A stretch of 11,600 nucleotides of DNA from Flavobacteriales bacterium (GCA_012965625.1 DTSC01000186.1:1-11600); one strand, 5' to 3'. Positions 1-7,713 are shown, counted from the stretch's first letter. Numbers and translations: made by a program. Notes: generated from the letters alone by a model not told the origin.

Positions 1-219
1 ATAGGTTTTATAGGGTGCGACGTTAGACCATTGATCTCTAAAGTTCACGATTGCCCTGAAATCCCCATTGAAGACCCCCGCTAAAGAAGGATTGATCAAT
101 TGCGGCACTTGGTAGAATTGTGAGAAATGGATATCCTGGGCATATCCGCCACCATATGATAGGGTGCATACAATGATTAGTAATTTTTTGTAATTTTTGA
201 ATATTTGTCTTGCTTTCAT
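1..219 (-). CDS. PorP/SprF-family T9SS outer-membrane protein, N-terminal part only
   Basis: The reverse strand is open from an ATG at 219 to the window edge, giving the first 73 residues; the rest lies outside. The protein begins with a signal peptide (basic start, then a hydrophobic stretch LLIIVCTLSYGGGYAQ). The mature start DIHFSQFYQVPQLINPSLAG matches the family pattern of a phenylalanine/glutamine-rich FSQFY motif followed by NPSLAG. Established knowledge: PorP and SprF are outer-membrane beta-barrel proteins that work with T9SS, and SprF-like members are needed for export or attachment of the adhesin encoded just upstream. Here the start lies 7 nt after the stop of a type B cargo gene, so it is probably the last or a late gene of that operon and partners the two large surface proteins. 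There is no Shine-Dalgarno sequence. Full length in this family is usually about 300 residues. Confidence 0.88.
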   Translation of the reverse strand, partial: MKARQIFKNYKKLLIIVCTLSYGGGYAQDIHFSQFYQVPQLINPSLAGVFNGDFRAIVNFRDQWSNVAPYKTY

Positions 220-226
220 AATGTTT

Positions 227-2497
227 TTATTTAGTTAAAGTTATGTTTCCAGATTCGATAAATTCATCTCCATTTGAATAGGTGACGTTAAGCTTGTATG
301 CAAAAACAGCAGGATTAAGTGGCTCCCCAGCATTCATATGGGTGCCATCCCATCCTTCACCATAAGCACAGCATAGGCCATCACCGCGCAAGCTTGTGCT
401 GGCATCAAATGTTTCGTAAACAATCTCACCCCATCTGTCAAAGATTGTAAAGGAGAGGGTCTCAATTCCTTCACCGAATACATAAAGCCGGTTATTGTCC
501 TGGTTCATACTATTCAGGTAAAGAATGTTTGGTACATAAAATTTTTGCAGGGATATGATATCAACGGTGTATGTTACTGAATCAACACAATTGTATTGAC
601 TATATACATGTAAGGAAATCGAATGTAACCTTGTTTGGTTATAGAAATGTGTCGGATTTTCTAATGATGATGTTGTGCCGTCACCAAAATCCCAGGAATA
701 GGTAAGCCCATTTATTGAGCTATTGGTGAAGACAGCTTCATTATTTTGGGTTAAGGTATAGCTGAATTCAGCAGATGGTTCTGGATAAATGCCTACCGTG
801 CTTTGAGCATTGATCGTTGTATTACATTCATCGGTAACAGATATGCTGTAAGCTGAGTCTGCTACAGGTGTCAGGTAAAGCGAGATTGCAGTGTCTCCCG
901 TGGACCAGGTATAGGAATAGTCCCCATTACCTCCAATAACCAAAGGTGTAATGATAACGGATTCTCCAAGGCAGACAGCAGTGTCATTAAGAGTCATTGC
1001 CAAAGGCTGAAAAGATGGAACATGTACAATTATTGTATCATAGAGGGTCTGTCCGCTACAAGTATCAAAGACTGTTACAATATAAACTGCAGTTGTTTCT
1101 GGCGTGTCAAAAAAGGAAGATGAATCTATATCTCCTGAAACACTTAATCCGGTACTCCATGAAAAAACAGCAAATCCACTACCTCCCGTTGTAAGTGCAT
1201 AAAGGAATGCAGTATCTCCCGGGCAGTCTAAATATATGTCTGAAGAGGTGGTTAATGCCAATGGCACATAATCCCTGATTAATAGTTCTACGGTAAAGGG
1301 AGGGATTGTAAAACAAATAGAGTCAACAGGATCATTAAGCACCGGTGTAAATAAGATTTGGAGATTTTCATCAGATTCATTCAATGTATCAAGAATTGGA
1401 TTTACCTGCATATTATATGATGTAACAAAAGGCGGAAGAACAATGGTGTCTGGCAGTAGATCATAGTCAATTCCATTTGATGCCACTCCTGTATATGACA
1501 CAGATACAAGCATGCTATCAGATATATCCCCGCTTCTTATCAATTCAAAGTCTGCATAACCACATCCTTCAATCAAGGCTGAGTCTGGTGCTGCTGTTTG
1601 AAATGTAGTAGTTATATTTACTGAGGCATTATTGGGAGTTCCGAAACTGGAAGCTTTCAAAAACAAGCCAGAATCAAACATACAATCATTTATGTCAGCA
1701 ATACCAATTTTAATGGTATAGGTTGCCCCACAAACAACATTTGCTATTGCCATCAGTGGTGTGGTAAAACCATCCAGCTGCACTGTTTGTCCTGCCGGAG
1801 GAGGAGCCATTGAAGAGTCATTGTTTATATAATAAAGTGAATTCGTAGTGTCGTTTATATTATCAATTGAAACAGGAAGAATAGTATTAGGAATCAATGC
1901 GATGTTTTCCTTGTTATAAGTGCCCCCTGCAGGATTTGGCCCAAAAAGAAACATGCCCATTACATCATTAAAAGAGCCAACATATTCGGGGTACTCTTCA
2001 GAACCAAAAACATAGCTGAAAAGAATAATATTGTTAGTGGGTATAAAATCAAATTCAAGTATCGCTGCATCATATGATGATTGCCCATTTGATAGAGAAG
2101 ATAAAAGCGAATCACCATAACATGAACAGAATCCTGGGCTTTGTAAGCACATTACAGGATCAAGAGTTGCATAGGAAACATCGTTTGGCCCAGGCAAACC
2201 AGCAATGTCTCCTGTACACAAAACAATGCCACTATCTAAACCTAAATTTGATGAAGTTCCATCAAAGAACCCTATTGAACTTGTGCTTCCTGTATATTGA
2301 ATATTTGAGATTGTAACACCGGAACCGGTAAACACATTATTAATAAGATATTGAGGATTGTCATAGGGTAGATTATTGTTTACTATAAGCTGTGCTGAAG
2401 CATTTGTTCCAGCAAACATGAGCAAACCAGTTATCAGGCTCTTTCTGCCCATTTTTGCAAATTCATTTAAATAGATGTAAATCTTACTAAGGTTCAT
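227..2497 (-). CDS. Choice-of-anchor L / PKD surface protein with type B gliding-motility C-terminal domain
   Basis: A large secreted surface protein of 756 residues from the ATG at 2497. The reading frame is open further upstream to 2566, but that would overlap the preceding gene, so I chose the Met just after its stop (7-nt gap). An inner Met at 2452 would give a shorter signal peptide (MGRKSLITGLLMFAGTNASA, then Q) and is a real alternative. Domains: signal peptide 1-35; choice-of-anchor L domain about 52-285, with the diagnostic YDAAILEFDF and FGSEEYPE motifs; a Calx-beta-like stretch about 295-410; Ig-like repeats with STGD motifs about 415-570; a PKD domain about 576-649 with YSWDFGDG; and a type B (CHU_C-like) sorting domain 650-756 with FDRWGE and GWDGT. 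The sorting domain directs export by T9SS and retention at the cell surface. The function is probably adhesion, but the ligand cannot be read from sequence. Confidence 0.9.
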   Translation of the reverse strand: MNLSKIYIYLNEFAKMGRKSLITGLLMFAGTNASAQLIVNNNLPYDNPQYLINNVFTGSGVTISNIQYTGSTSSIGFFDGTSSNLGLDSGIVLCTGDIAGLPGPNDVSYATLDPVMCLQSPGFCSCYGDSLLSSLSNGQSSYDAAILEFDFIPTNNIILFSYVFGSEEYPEYVGSFNDVMGMFLFGPNPAGGTYNKENIALIPNTILPVSIDNINDTTNSLYYINNDSSMAPPPAGQTVQLDGFTTPLMAIANVVCGATYTIKIGIADINDCMFDSGLFLKASSFGTPNNASVNITTTFQTAAPDSALIEGCGYADFELIRSGDISDSMLVSVSYTGVASNGIDYDLLPDTIVLPPFVTSYNMQVNPILDTLNESDENLQILFTPVLNDPVDSICFTIPPFTVELLIRDYVPLALTTSSDIYLDCPGDTAFLYALTTGGSGFAVFSWSTGLSVSGDIDSSSFFDTPETTAVYIVTVFDTCSGQTLYDTIIVHVPSFQPLAMTLNDTAVCLGESVIITPLVIGGNGDYSYTWSTGDTAISLYLTPVADSAYSISVTDECNTTINAQSTVGIYPEPSAEFSYTLTQNNEAVFTNSSINGLTYSWDFGDGTTSSLENPTHFYNQTRLHSISLHVYSQYNCVDSVTYTVDIISLQKFYVPNILYLNSMNQDNNRLYVFGEGIETLSFTIFDRWGEIVYETFDASTSLRGDGLCCAYGEGWDGTHMNAGEPLNPAVFAYKLNVTYSNGDEFIESGNITLTK
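342..421 (-). repeat. Near-identical 80-bp block in sorting domain, copy 1
   Basis: This block matches 2620-2699 at 77 of 80 positions (mismatches at 399, 400 and 404); the first 57 bp are identical. It encodes the VYETFDA…GDGLCCAYGEGWDGT part of the type B sorting domain. The flanking parts of the two domains have diverged in both DNA and protein. Confidence 0.9.
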
Positions 2498-2504
2498 GAT
2501 ATTA

Positions 2505-4664
2505 TTATTTAATAAGTGAAATATTTCCTGATTCATTAAATTTCCTGCCATCTGTAAATTCTCCATTCAAGATAAAAACAAAAACGGCTTCGTTTAAAGG
2601 CTTTCCTGAATTGTTTAAAGTGCCATCCCATCCTTCACCATAAGCACAGCATAGGCCATCACCGCGCAAGCTTGTGAAGGCGTCAAATGTTTCGTAAACT
2701 TTTTCACCCCAGCGGTCATAGATGGATAATTCATAGCTTTTTATATTCTTTCCAAATACAAACAGCTTTTCGTTTTCAGGATAGTTGCTAGCTGCATAGA
2801 AAACATTTGGAAGATAAGCGAAGGCAAGGCTTGTTATGGTTACTGTAACCGAGGCATCTGTGTAGCAACCCAAGCTGTCGTATCCTGTTACGGTGTAGGT
2901 AGTGGTTTGTTCCGGACTTACAGATAAGCTGTTCAGGGCATTTCCTGTACTCCAAAAGTAGCTATAGGCACCTATAACACTTAGTGTAATGTTTGTGCCA
3001 ATGCTTATTGTAGTATCATCTGAGATTTGGAAAACAGGACTCTGGTTAACGGCCACCTCTACACTATCAGTAGCTAGGCAAGCGTTGCCTGAAGTAGTTG
3101 CAAAATAGGTCGTGCTAACGGAAGGTGATACGATTATTGAAGTGGTTATTTCCCCGGTATTCCATTGGTATGTGCTATTGCTACTTGCCGTTAGTATAGC
3201 TGAATCTCCACTACAAATTGTGGTATCCTCGCCAGCATCAACAATGGGTATGTTTATAGTAATCGTGTCTGTATATGTATTACAAAGAAAGTTAACTGTA
3301 ACTATGTAGCTTGTAGTAGTTGTGGGGCGTGCCATTGGATTTGGAACAGTATCATTGTCAAGGCCAGTTGAAGGAGTCCAGGAATATGTGTATTCGGGGT
3401 CAAAACAATTTGCCGGGCTCCCAAGATTAAGAGAATCTCCAGTACAAATGGTTGTATCTCTTGTAAGAACAAACGGATTTCTATAATAATCATCTTTATA
3501 ATTAAAATAGTTGGGAAAACTATATGAGACCCTTACTCCCAAAGATCCCGTTTGAATCCAATGGTTTTGTAATCCGGGGTTGCCATAATTGTCGGGATTT
3601 GATAATATGTGCATTGAACTATCGGCGTTTCCTATATACATTGTGTCACCATAAACACGCATGCCAAAATACCCTACAATGTTTGGGTATAAGCCTTTGG
3701 GGATAGAGCCACCAATGATGATCTCTGTTGCCGGAATGTTTTGCGAAAATCGTTGGTACTGAAAAATCTTTGGGGGACCTCCGTCTCCAGCTTGAGTCAG
3801 ATAGATCAGGCTATCATTGGGAGAGAAGGCTACATCATAATAAAACCTGAGATTATTGCTGATATTATTTGGGTTGGAAAGCCTGCCGGTACATTTATTA
3901 AAATCGAAAATTTGAGCCAATCCAAGGTTAGGAGGAGGACACCTCTGGGCAATGGCTATTTGACTTTCGTCATGGGACGGGGCGAGGGTCATTAAGCCGG
4001 TCGGATTTGAAGGAAGGCCACCTGAAAAAGTTGTGATTATCGGTATTGTACAAATTCCGTTCTCTGTTACCAGAAACGAATAATACCTATTGGAGTGGGC
4101 CTTTCGGACAATCACCCAGAAATCCTTTTCGTTTTCATGCATAATGGCAATAACTGCTTCCCCTGTGGAATCTACCAAGGAAATGTTTTTTCTTCCTTGA
4201 ATGATATCTCCAAGTCCGCCATTCAAAGACATATCCACAATATGGTAGTACAAACCATCCCATCTACCTAACGGACCACAATTTCCGGAAAAGGTAGCAG
4301 AGCCGCCATCCACCTGGAACACGTAATATTTAGCAGAATCACCAATAATGGGGATAACCAATGGCCCCATAGCTGCATTATTGGAGCTCCAAATTTCTCC
4401 GTTTGGCATTGGAGTATGGGTGGCATCATAAATGGTTGTGCCGTCTGAGTAAAACAAGATGTTGCCATTTTCATCACAGTAGCTTCCAGATGTTTCGATG
4501 CTATATGCTGCACCATTTTTGGAAAAAACAGGATCACCGGTTGTAAAATCGATTTGGCAGAAGTTGGGGAAAATCCATTTGTTAAATTGAGGCTTTTTGA
4601 TAGGTTGTGCCTGTAGGTTAGATAACATTCCCAAGACCAAAAGAACAAATATTGGCCTCAGCAT
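2505..4664 (-). CDS. Beta-propeller/Ig-like surface protein with type B gliding-motility C-terminal domain
   Basis: This is the first gene of the operon, 719 residues from the ATG at 4664. I chose that start because it places a clean signal peptide (MLRPIFVLLVLGMLSNLQAQ) at the N-terminus. The frame stays open to an ATG at 4841, adding 59 mostly charged residues. Residues about 21-395 resemble the N-terminal propeller of many Bacteroidota gliding-associated proteins: GNILFYSDGTTIYD, then YYHIVDMSLNGGLGD, then repeated strand blocks such as SPNDSLIYLTQ. Residues about 397-612 hold three Ig-like units, each opening with a DTTIC-like motif (DTTICTGDS, DTTICSGDS, DDTTISIGT) and carrying a W[ST]xG turn. 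Residues 613-719 are the type B sorting domain (YDRWGEKVYETF, GWDGT). It is predicted to be exported by T9SS and held on the surface, with the next gene's product and the PorP/SprF-like protein as partners. The ligand is unknown. Confidence 0.88.
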   Translation of the reverse strand: MLRPIFVLLVLGMLSNLQAQPIKKPQFNKWIFPNFCQIDFTTGDPVFSKNGAAYSIETSGSYCDENGNILFYSDGTTIYDATHTPMPNGEIWSSNNAAMGPLVIPIIGDSAKYYVFQVDGGSATFSGNCGPLGRWDGLYYHIVDMSLNGGLGDIIQGRKNISLVDSTGEAVIAIMHENEKDFWVIVRKAHSNRYYSFLVTENGICTIPIITTFSGGLPSNPTGLMTLAPSHDESQIAIAQRCPPPNLGLAQIFDFNKCTGRLSNPNNISNNLRFYYDVAFSPNDSLIYLTQAGDGGPPKIFQYQRFSQNIPATEIIIGGSIPKGLYPNIVGYFGMRVYGDTMYIGNADSSMHILSNPDNYGNPGLQNHWIQTGSLGVRVSYSFPNYFNYKDDYYRNPFVLTRDTTICTGDSLNLGSPANCFDPEYTYSWTPSTGLDNDTVPNPMARPTTTTSYIVTVNFLCNTYTDTITINIPIVDAGEDTTICSGDSAILTASSNSTYQWNTGEITTSIIVSPSVSTTYFATTSGNACLATDSVEVAVNQSPVFQISDDTTISIGTNITLSVIGAYSYFWSTGNALNSLSVSPEQTTTYTVTGYDSLGCYTDASVTVTITSLAFAYLPNVFYAASNYPENEKLFVFGKNIKSYELSIYDRWGEKVYETFDAFTSLRGDGLCCAYGEGWDGTLNNSGKPLNEAVFVFILNGEFTDGRKFNESGNISLIK
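2620..2699 (-). repeat. Near-identical 80-bp block in sorting domain, copy 2
   Basis: Partner of the block at 342-421, in the same reading frame and at the same place in the sorting domain of the upstream cargo gene. The lack of synonymous changes across 57 bp fits recent gene conversion or strong nucleotide-level constraint (inference). Confidence 0.9.
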
Positions 4665-5010
4665 GGAAGCAGGAACCTTATATGTTTCTCTACCTTCCCT
4701 TTGTTTCACGTCCTCTTCTTGTGATTTCCTGGAGGCAGTCTTTGTGTCATTTTCTTTCGATGAGTTTTCTTGCATACGTTTTCCATGCATTATATATATC
4801 AAATTGGATAAGACCATTATTACGATATCTTTTATCAACAATGAATTTAAAAAACAACATATACAATATAAGGTGGGTTCAAAAAAATGATTCTTCCTTG
4901 AACTTGTACATTTTTATATGACTTGTTATTATTAAAGTCTAACTTAATCATAATTGCTATTTATCAATATTCTAATTTTTAAAAACCCCCATTATTCATA
5001 TAGGATCCAC
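4665..5010. other. Intergenic region upstream of the surface-protein operon
   Basis: About 346 bases between the operon's first gene and the stop of the SprB-repeat gene. On the minus strand, 4665-4841 is open in frame with the downstream gene and would encode a charged extension; I read it as leader sequence or an uncertain N-terminal extension. No perfect TAnnTTTG box is present. The best minus-strand candidate is a TTTG with a poor TATGTTGT box 18 nt downstream, near 4856-4885, too weak to call. No convincing terminator for the upstream gene was seen; the hairpin ATAGG-ATCCA-CCTAT at 5000-5014 is short and has no T-run. Confidence 0.5.
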
Positions 5011-6294
5011 CTATTTACCTTTAACCAATCTTATAACTTCAAAAGAATTAGGTGTTTGGATATGAGCAAGGTACATCCCTGAAGCAAGATCTTCAAGGTT
5101 TAAATACAGATGCTGCTGATTACGATAAACAATTGCGAGGACTCTATGACCAGTAGTACTATATACATTTAGTGCAATTTCTTTATACACAGCACCTAAA
5201 TCAATCTCTAATTTATCCAGAGTCGGATTGAGCCTTACTATCTTTTTCTGATTTGCAGTTTTTCTATCAACTCCAGTAGTCCCAGAGCAAGCGATCGTTA
5301 CTGTATCAGTACCTTGACAACCATTTGTGTCTAACACACAGATGTTGTAAAGTCCGGCTGTTAGTCCGGTAAATGTTGGGCTGGAGCTAAAGTTTGTACA
5401 GTCAATACTATATTGGAATAAACCGGTACCTCCTGTTTGGGTAATTGTAATTGCACCATCACTAGCACCACAATATGTTTCATCGATACCTACTGAGCTT
5501 ACAACAAGTTGCGAAGGCGTTGTTATTGTCACAGTATCTGTCGTAATACATCCATTAGAATCTGAAATCATAACCGTATAGGTGCCAGCACATAAACCGC
5601 TAGCGGTAGTACTGGTCTGAAAAGCAGGGTCATTCCATAAATACACATAAGGAGCCGTGCCACCTGAAGCAACAACAGTTATATAACCATCGCATGAGCC
5701 AAAGCAAAGAGGATTATAAGATGTGACCGTTGCTGTTAATGGCGTCGGCCCAGTGAGAACTACTGTAGCCGTATCGACACATCCATTAGAATCTGAAATC
5801 ATAACCGTATAGGTGCCAGCACATAAACCGCTAGCGGTAGTACTGGTCTGATAAGCAGGGTCATTCCATAAATACACATAAGGAGCCGTGCCACCTGAAG
5901 CAACAACAGTTATATAACCATCGCATGAGCCAAAGCAAAGAGGATTAAAAGATGTGACCGTTGAGCTAAGATTACAAGGATTGTTACAGTTTACTGAAAC
6001 TTGCTGAAAAGCAGAATCACATATCCCCCCCAACGTATCATAAACATAAAGCGTAACCAAATAAGTACCAGAATTACCATAGGAATATGTAGGAGATGGT
6101 TGTGTTGAGGTGTTTGAATCACCAAAATCCCATAAATAGGACGCTGCCCCTGTAGAGGTGTTGTTAAAGTACACAGCACAGGCCGTGTCAAGATTATAAG
6201 TGAAATTTGCCTGGCAAAACACAAGTTGTGCATATGAAAAGTTGTTAAGTAAAAGCACTAACACGCATATAAATAAAGTAGTTCTTTTTGTCAT
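5011..6294 (-). CDS. Secreted PKD/SprB-repeat protein with T9SS type A sorting domain
   Basis: 427 residues from the ATG at 6294, which opens directly into a signal peptide (MTKRTTLFICVLVLLLNNFSYA, then Q). An upstream in-frame ATG at 6324 would add ten residues and fall inside an inverted repeat, so it is less likely. Domains: PKD about 30-103 (YLWDFGDS, TYSYGNSGTY); three SprB-type repeats at about 109-183, 187-260 and 264-337, with the hallmark C-x-G-S-C-D-G, SGGTAPY and GLCAGTYTV…DSNGC motifs; and a type A Por-secretion C-terminal domain about 352-427 (VRLNPTLDKLEID, LNVYSTTGHRV, LASGMYLAHI). The first two SprB units are almost identical, while the third is a diverged cousin (CGASDGAITITQTGGTG). 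SprB-type repeats are known from the mobile gliding adhesin SprB, so an adhesive surface role is likely (inference). At this size and with a type A domain it is not SprB itself. Confidence 0.9.
   Translation of the reverse strand: MTKRTTLFICVLVLLLNNFSYAQLVFCQANFTYNLDTACAVYFNNTSTGAASYLWDFGDSNTSTQPSPTYSYGNSGTYLVTLYVYDTLGGICDSAFQQVSVNCNNPCNLSSTVTSFNPLCFGSCDGYITVVASGGTAPYVYLWNDPAYQTSTTASGLCAGTYTVMISDSNGCVDTATVVLTGPTPLTATVTSYNPLCFGSCDGYITVVASGGTAPYVYLWNDPAFQTSTTASGLCAGTYTVMISDSNGCITTDTVTITTPSQLVVSSVGIDETYCGASDGAITITQTGGTGLFQYSIDCTNFSSSPTFTGLTAGLYNICVLDTNGCQGTDTVTIACSGTTGVDRKTANQKKIVRLNPTLDKLEIDLGAVYKEIALNVYSTTGHRVLAIVYRNQQHLYLNLEDLASGMYLAHIQTPNSFEVIRLVKGK
5548..5732 (-). repeat. SprB repeat unit 2 at DNA level (partner of 5779-5963)
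   Basis: 183 of 185 bases match 5779-5963, with a period of 231 bp (77 codons). The only differences are at 5621 and 5717, each an A/T change exchanging Tyr (TAT) and Phe (TTT) in the protein. There are no synonymous differences. Confidence 0.95.
5779..5963 (-). repeat. SprB repeat unit 1 at DNA level (partner of 5548-5732)
   Basis: This is the N-terminal copy of the tandem pair. It reads SFNPL and PAYQ, where the other copy reads SYNPL and PAFQ. The near identity implies a recent duplication or ongoing homogenisation. Confidence 0.95.
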
Positions 6295-6311
6295 GATTAC
6301 TTCTATTTTTA

Positions 6312-6338
6312 TAAGGAAAGCCAAAGTGTTTTTCCTTA
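6312..6338 (-). other. Inverted repeat in the 5' leader of the SprB-repeat gene
   Basis: TAAGGAAA (6312-6319) and TTTCCTTA (6331-6338) form an 8-bp inverted repeat with an 11-nt loop, 18 nt upstream of the chosen start codon. It could form an RNA hairpin in the leader. It is AT-rich and could be chance. Confidence 0.3.
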
Positions 6339-6402
6339 ATAGTTAATCTTAATTTATTATTAATTTATCTTTTATGATTTGGGTTCCACGCTTAAACAAA
6401 AT

Positions 6403-6473
6403 GCTCATGGCCAAAATTACAATGGTGAAGGGCCTTAAATAAAATTAAAAACATGATTTTTTTACATTTCGGT
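6403..6473 (-). promoter_or_regulatory. Conserved promoter block A, upstream of the SprB-repeat gene
   Basis: Minus-strand -7 box TAATTTTG (6412-6419), a perfect match to the Bacteroidota TAnnTTTG consensus, lies inside the conserved TGTAATTTTGGCCATG. A second conserved motif, ACCGAAATGTA (6463-6473), lies 51 bp upstream, with a T-rich tract between. No clear TTTG -33 box is present. The -7 box is about 118 nt from the start codon. 43 bp (6403-6445) are identical to 7611-7653. Confidence 0.62.
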
Positions 6474-6504
6474 TTTGCGAGGATGTGCTTTTTCTTCTAC
6501 TTCT

Positions 6505-6582
6505 CCAAGGAATTATCACAATCTCAGTTGCTCCCGTTATACTTCTTGAATTGAAGAAAAGGATATCAATATTATTGCCGCC
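6505..6582 (-). pseudogene. Remnant of a T9SS sorting-domain gene, 3' end only
   Basis: On the minus strand this reads NNIDILFFNSRSITGATE and continues IVIIP. It resembles the end of the pseudogene at 7714-8245 (LFFNSSNVSGATE) and, more weakly, the end of the six-cysteine protein (LYFCRVTINNALTGVTRI). The 18-bp stretch at 6545-6562 matches 7754-7771, and similarity continues through the spacer into promoter block A. No start, signal peptide or upstream body is recognisable; 6585-6741 holds nothing I can identify. I read it as the decayed tail of a duplicated cargo gene. Confidence 0.45.
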
Positions 6583-6741
6583 TCATCTAGGATGATCTTT
6601 TTTGCAGGCAACTAATTATCACAAAGAACTAATTGGCAGTTCTTGGCTAGGAAATACATTTATGTCTACGAAAATTTGCATCCAAAAAACATATGGTTAT
6701 AGTCGCAATAATTACACGAAAAATCAATAAAAAGAAGTAAC

Positions 6742-6776
6742 AAAAAAGAGGGAAGCACATTAAGTGTCTCCCCTCT
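6742..6776 (-). terminator. Rho-independent terminator after the six-cysteine gene
   Basis: On the minus strand, AGAGGGGAG pairs with CTTCCCTCT (one G-U pair). Above it, after a single bulged A, a CAC/GTG stem closes a five-base loop, and six T follow. It ends the transcript about 60 nt after the stop at 6835 and shows that the SprB-repeat gene needs its own promoter. Confidence 0.85.
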
Positions 6777-6834
6777 AGTTACTACTAAGACTTTTAAATT
6801 ATTTCGCCATCGTACAAAACTCACTTTATTTATA

Positions 6835-7533
6835 TTATCTCTGCACAGCAATTCGCGTAACTCCAGTTAATGCATTATTTATCGTCACCCGGCAAAAATA
6901 AAGCCCATTGGAGAGTTCTGTAACATTCACAGCAACCCCCATTTCAGTTAATCCGTTTCCATTGTGGTTGCTTTGTGTAATGACCTGGCCCATCATATTC
7001 AAAACTTGTACTTCAGCAAACAAAATTTCTTCCGATGCCTTTGTGGGAATAGCAACAAAGTCCTTTGCCGGATTGGGATATGAGGTGCCTAACTCTAGTG
7101 ATGATATTAGTATCGTTTGCTCATCATTATAGAATTCCATTAATTCTTCTAAAGATAATTGTTTTGTTCTCTTGGAACCATTCGGCACACAGCTTCCTAT
7201 ACGAGCTTTGCTGCCCAAAACAGTATAAGCACATTTATCCTGCGTTGTGCAATTATCATCACATTTTTGGGTTATGACGAAAACATTTGGGTGTGCTCTA
7301 GCTGCATCAGTAACATTCTGCGCTTTTGCGGGGTTATCAAGATTAATCCAGCAATCACATGAATAATTGTCCTTATCTACTGGACTACGTTCAGAAGACT
7401 TCAAATTTCCGCCTCCATCAATTTGTGATTTACAATAGTTGGTAAAGCCAAAAAATACAATAATTAATAAAGAACTAAAAAACATGCTCTTTCTTTTTCT
7501 TATGTTTTGATTTAAAATGTAAAAAGTTTTCAT
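6835..7533 (-). CDS. Small secreted six-cysteine protein with T9SS type A sorting domain
   Basis: 232 residues. The start at 7533 is supported by comparison: the paralogous leader of the TPR gene begins with the same ATGAAAACTTT at the same distance from its promoter. Signal peptide about 1-36 (SLLIIVFFGFTNYCKS, cleavage likely before Q37). The mature part about 55-120 has six cysteines (59, 61, 91, 95, 101, 115), including C-D-C-W and CDDNC, with no match to a family I know; the even number suggests disulfides. Residues about 149-232 are a type A sorting domain (YPNPAKDFVAIP, VQVLNMMGQ, LSNGLYFCRV). Predicted role: a small cell-surface or released T9SS cargo; function unknown. It is transcribed alone, from promoter block B to a strong terminator. 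A decayed homolog lies directly upstream. Confidence 0.85.
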   Translation of the reverse strand: MKTFYILNQNIRKRKSMFFSSLLIIVFFGFTNYCKSQIDGGGNLKSSERSPVDKDNYSCDCWINLDNPAKAQNVTDAARAHPNVFVITQKCDDNCTTQDKCAYTVLGSKARIGSCVPNGSKRTKQLSLEELMEFYNDEQTILISSLELGTSYPNPAKDFVAIPTKASEEILFAEVQVLNMMGQVITQSNHNGNGLTEMGVAVNVTELSNGLYFCRVTINNALTGVTRIAVQR

Positions 7534-7610
7534 GACTGGTGTGTTTTAAGGTTATTAATAATTATTTATTTACTTGTGAACTTGTATCTAATTAAAGAAT
7601 CTAACAAAAA

Positions 7611-7681
7611 GCTCATGGCCAAAATTACAATGGTGAAGGGCCTTAAATAAAATCAAAAACTAAGTTATTTTACATTTCGGT
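7611..7681 (-). promoter_or_regulatory. Conserved promoter block B, upstream of the six-cysteine gene
   Basis: The -7 box TAATTTTG lies at 7620-7627 (minus strand), 87 nt from the start codon. ACCGAAATGTA lies at 7671-7681, again 51 bp upstream. It is nearly identical to block A, including 43 uninterrupted bases. The leader between the -7 box and the ATG resembles that of block C, not that of A. Confidence 0.65.
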
Positions 7682-7713
7682 TTTACGAGGATGTGCTTTT
7701 ACATCTGACTCAC

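Noticed and set aside
2498..2566. Longer start for the choice-of-anchor L protein
   Set aside because: It would overlap the end of the upstream sorting-domain gene by over 60 nt and bury the signal peptide; the Met just after that gene's stop fits better.
4597..4921. Plus-strand reading frames of 89-97 codons opposite the start of the propeller gene
   Set aside because: They lie antisense to a supported signal-peptide region and its leader, two overlap each other in different frames, and neither resembles a protein family.
5000..5014. Hairpin ATAGG-ATCCA-CCTAT at the end of the SprB-repeat gene as a terminator
   Set aside because: Only five pairs, overlaps the stop codon, and no T-run follows on the minus strand.
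5548..5963. CRISPR-like or mobile repeat
   Set aside because: The repeats are in frame, 77 codons apart, and encode SprB-type protein repeats; there are no spacers or inverted ends.
6666..6851. Small minus-strand reading frame of 61 codons overlapping the end of the six-cysteine gene
   Set aside because: It spans the strong terminator, has no recognisable domain or signal peptide, and overlaps a well-supported gene.
7420..7440. Lipoprotein signal at the cysteine (residue 34) of the six-cysteine protein
   Set aside because: The residues before the cysteine (T-N-Y) do not fit the lipobox, and cleavage two residues later before Gln is more plausible.
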